Of a stretch of DNA of 64,000 bases, positions 63,073-64,000 are shown in pieces. The position numbers and the translations under genes are program-made. The stretch lies in contig NZ_CAMLMJ010000009.1 of the NCBI RefSeq assembly GCF_946481145.1, positions 1 to 64,000 on the forward strand, read 5' to 3'. Source of the DNA: an uncultured Sediminibacterium sp. (GTDB taxonomy: Bacteria > Bacteroidota > Bacteroidia > Chitinophagales > Chitinophagaceae). The first letter of the stretch is position 1; each line of letters starts with the position of its first letter. Under the pieces are notes generated by a model. The model was not told where the DNA came from and ran no database searches. It was given only the letters and a program-made list of their open reading frames with translations.

Positions 63073-63888
63073 ATGTCTGTTCATAAAGAAATAAAAAAAA
63101 TCACTACACATACATTGCTGAAAATGAAAGCAACCGGTGAGAAAATATCGATGATCACCGCATACGACTATTCATTTGCACGTTTGTTTGATGAAGCAGG
63201 TATAGATGTTGTTTTAGTAGGTGATAGTGCCAGCAATGTGATGGCGGGAAATGAAACTACCGTTCCTATTACACTCGATCAAATGATTTATCATGCCCAA
63301 TGCGTAGTAAGGGGAATTAATCGTTCACTGGTCGTTGTTGATTTGCCATTTGGCTCTTATCAATCAAATTCCGATATCGCCCTGGCATCCGCAATAAGAA
63401 TCATGAAAGAAAGTGGCGCACACTCAATAAAGTTAGAAGGCGGGGAGGAAGTATTAGACAGTATTCAGCGCATTGTATCTGCAGGAATACCAGTGATGGG
63501 GCACCTCGGACTTACTCCTCAATCAATCTATAAATTCGGTACGTATAATGTCAGGGCCAAAGAAGAAGCCGAAGCTGCCAAACTGAAAAAAGATGCTTTG
63601 CTTTTACAGGATGCTGGCTGCTATGCTATTGTACTTGAAAAAATACCTGCAAGCCTGGCCACAGAAGTGAGCAACTCATTAAATATCCCCACAATCGGCA
63701 TCGGAGCAGGTGGGGGCTGTAATGGTCAGGTATTGGTAATGCATGACATGTTGGGCATTAATAATATATTTAAGCCACGCTTTTTACGTCAATATCTCAA
63801 TCTTCAGGAACAGATTCACTCCGCGGTAACACAGTACATCGGAGATGTGAAATCTGGCGATTTTCCCAATGAAAAAGAGTCTTATTAG
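63073..63888 (+). CDS. panB: Ketopantoate hydroxymethyltransferase
   Basis: A 271-residue TIM-barrel enzyme that transfers a hydroxymethyl group to alpha-ketoisovalerate. [41 protein letters not shown] (Mg2+-binding Asp), [29 protein letters not shown] and [24 protein letters not shown] are clear signatures (the last two blocks are adjacent). It completes the pantothenate set with panC and panD, although five genes separate it from them. Confidence 0.96.
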   Translation: MSVHKEIKKITTHTLLKMKATGEKISMITAYDYSFARLFDEAGIDVVLVGDSASNVMAGNETTVPITLDQMIYHAQCVVRGINRSLVVVDLPFGSYQSNSDIALASAIRIMKESGAHSIKLEGGEEVLDSIQRIVSAGIPVMGHLGLTPQSIYKFGTYNVRAKEEAEAAKLKKDALLLQDAGCYAIVLEKIPASLATEVSNSLNIPTIGIGAGGGCNGQVLVMHDMLGINNIFKPRFLRQYLNLQEQIHSAVTQYIGDVKSGDFPNEKESY

Positions 63889-64000
63889 CATTTTACCGAT
63901 ACTCAAACCATCTTCACCCAAAATCATTTTCAAAATCGAAAATGCATGAATAGATTTGATTAAAACCGGTTACAGGGTTGCAGATTGGCAGAACAAGGGT
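63889..64000. other. Right-end gap
   Basis: This tail after panB contains no supported gene. A short frame from 63870 stops after 26 codons, and an open stretch near the end is too short to judge. Confidence 0.4.

Noticed and set aside
63870..63950. Short frame [13 protein letters not shown] at the end of panB
   Set aside because: It overlaps the end of panB, stops after 26 codons, and has no supporting features.
1..64000. tRNA, rRNA, transposase, integrase or phage genes
   Set aside because: No cloverleaf, rRNA-like stretch or mobile-element protein was seen by reading; a tRNAscan or Rfam search was not possible here.

Overview
The window looks like a chromosomal segment of a member of the Bacteroidota, most likely a Chitinophagaceae-type organism. 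This is inferred from gene content and no search was run. The evidence is the set of phylum-typical families (DUF4270, DUF5686, DUF2851, GSCFA, DUF2520, a long two-part signal peptidase I, TonB receptors with a carboxypeptidase-regulatory-like domain) and promoters of the TAnnTTTG (-7) type. Base composition is AT-rich, by eye about 40% GC. No rRNA, tRNA, CRISPR array, transposase or prophage gene was found; the window is housekeeping and metabolic DNA.

Layout. 1-10.9 kb: VOC-like protein, cation/proton antiporter, then an alpha-glucan/glycogen module (secreted GH13 enzyme, SLC45-type sugar transporter, GlgC, GlgA, and divergently a FucP-type sugar transporter and a ROK glucokinase). 10.9-20.3 kb: secreted phosphodiester-glycosidase-like protein, lipoyl synthase, beta-barrel-like protein, OsmC protein, and a long minus-strand run (DUF2520, ferredoxin, IscX, KdsC, UbiA, Maf, DUF2851), then an alpha/beta hydrolase. 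20.5-27.5 kb: topoisomerase I, fatty acid desaturase, SirB1-like protein, second OsmC protein, CsaA, O6-methylguanine methyltransferase, cytidine deaminase. 27.9-32 kb: signal peptidase I, a MerR regulator with CarH-like cobalamin ligands, and a response-regulator AAA+ ATPase without a DNA-binding domain. 32-41.7 kb: TonB receptor plus GH29 fucosidase, PDH E1 beta, a large TonB receptor, PurC, TrhO. 42-49.5 kb: DUF5686 protein, small membrane protein, penicillin acylase, BioF-like enzyme, MiaE. 49.5-56.9 kb: GSCFA, HMG-CoA lyase, RlmB, NUDIX, membrane protein, MetK, DUF4270 lipoprotein, a half-size glycogen-synthase-like protein. 57-64 kb, plus strand: PanC, PanD, flippase-like protein, HldE-C-type adenylyltransferase, Ppk, Ppx, PanB.

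Functional themes: glucan uptake, breakdown and glycogen synthesis (GH13, two sugar transporters, glucokinase, GlgC, GlgA); cofactor synthesis (lipoate, pantothenate, SAM); envelope biogenesis (KdsC, HldE-C, UbiA, LepB); polyphosphate metabolism (Ppk/Ppx).

The most unusual signal is outside the genes. At least fourteen intergenic sites carry hairpins or arrays built by reiterating short words. The word families differ (GTCCATAG/GACCATGG; AAATTTGGAAATTTG; ATCAGACATC; GCTTCTAGCTGCTAGC/GCAAGCCGC), but the architecture is similar. All sit downstream of at least one gene and none lies in a purely divergent gap. Several carry a shared ~65-70 nt core, and some supply stop codons or C-terminal codons of neighbouring genes. 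A separate ~170-nt imperfect palindrome lies between lepB and the merR gene. These, the CarH-like regulator, the DNA-binding-less response regulator and the degenerate half-GlgA are the best candidates for follow-up.
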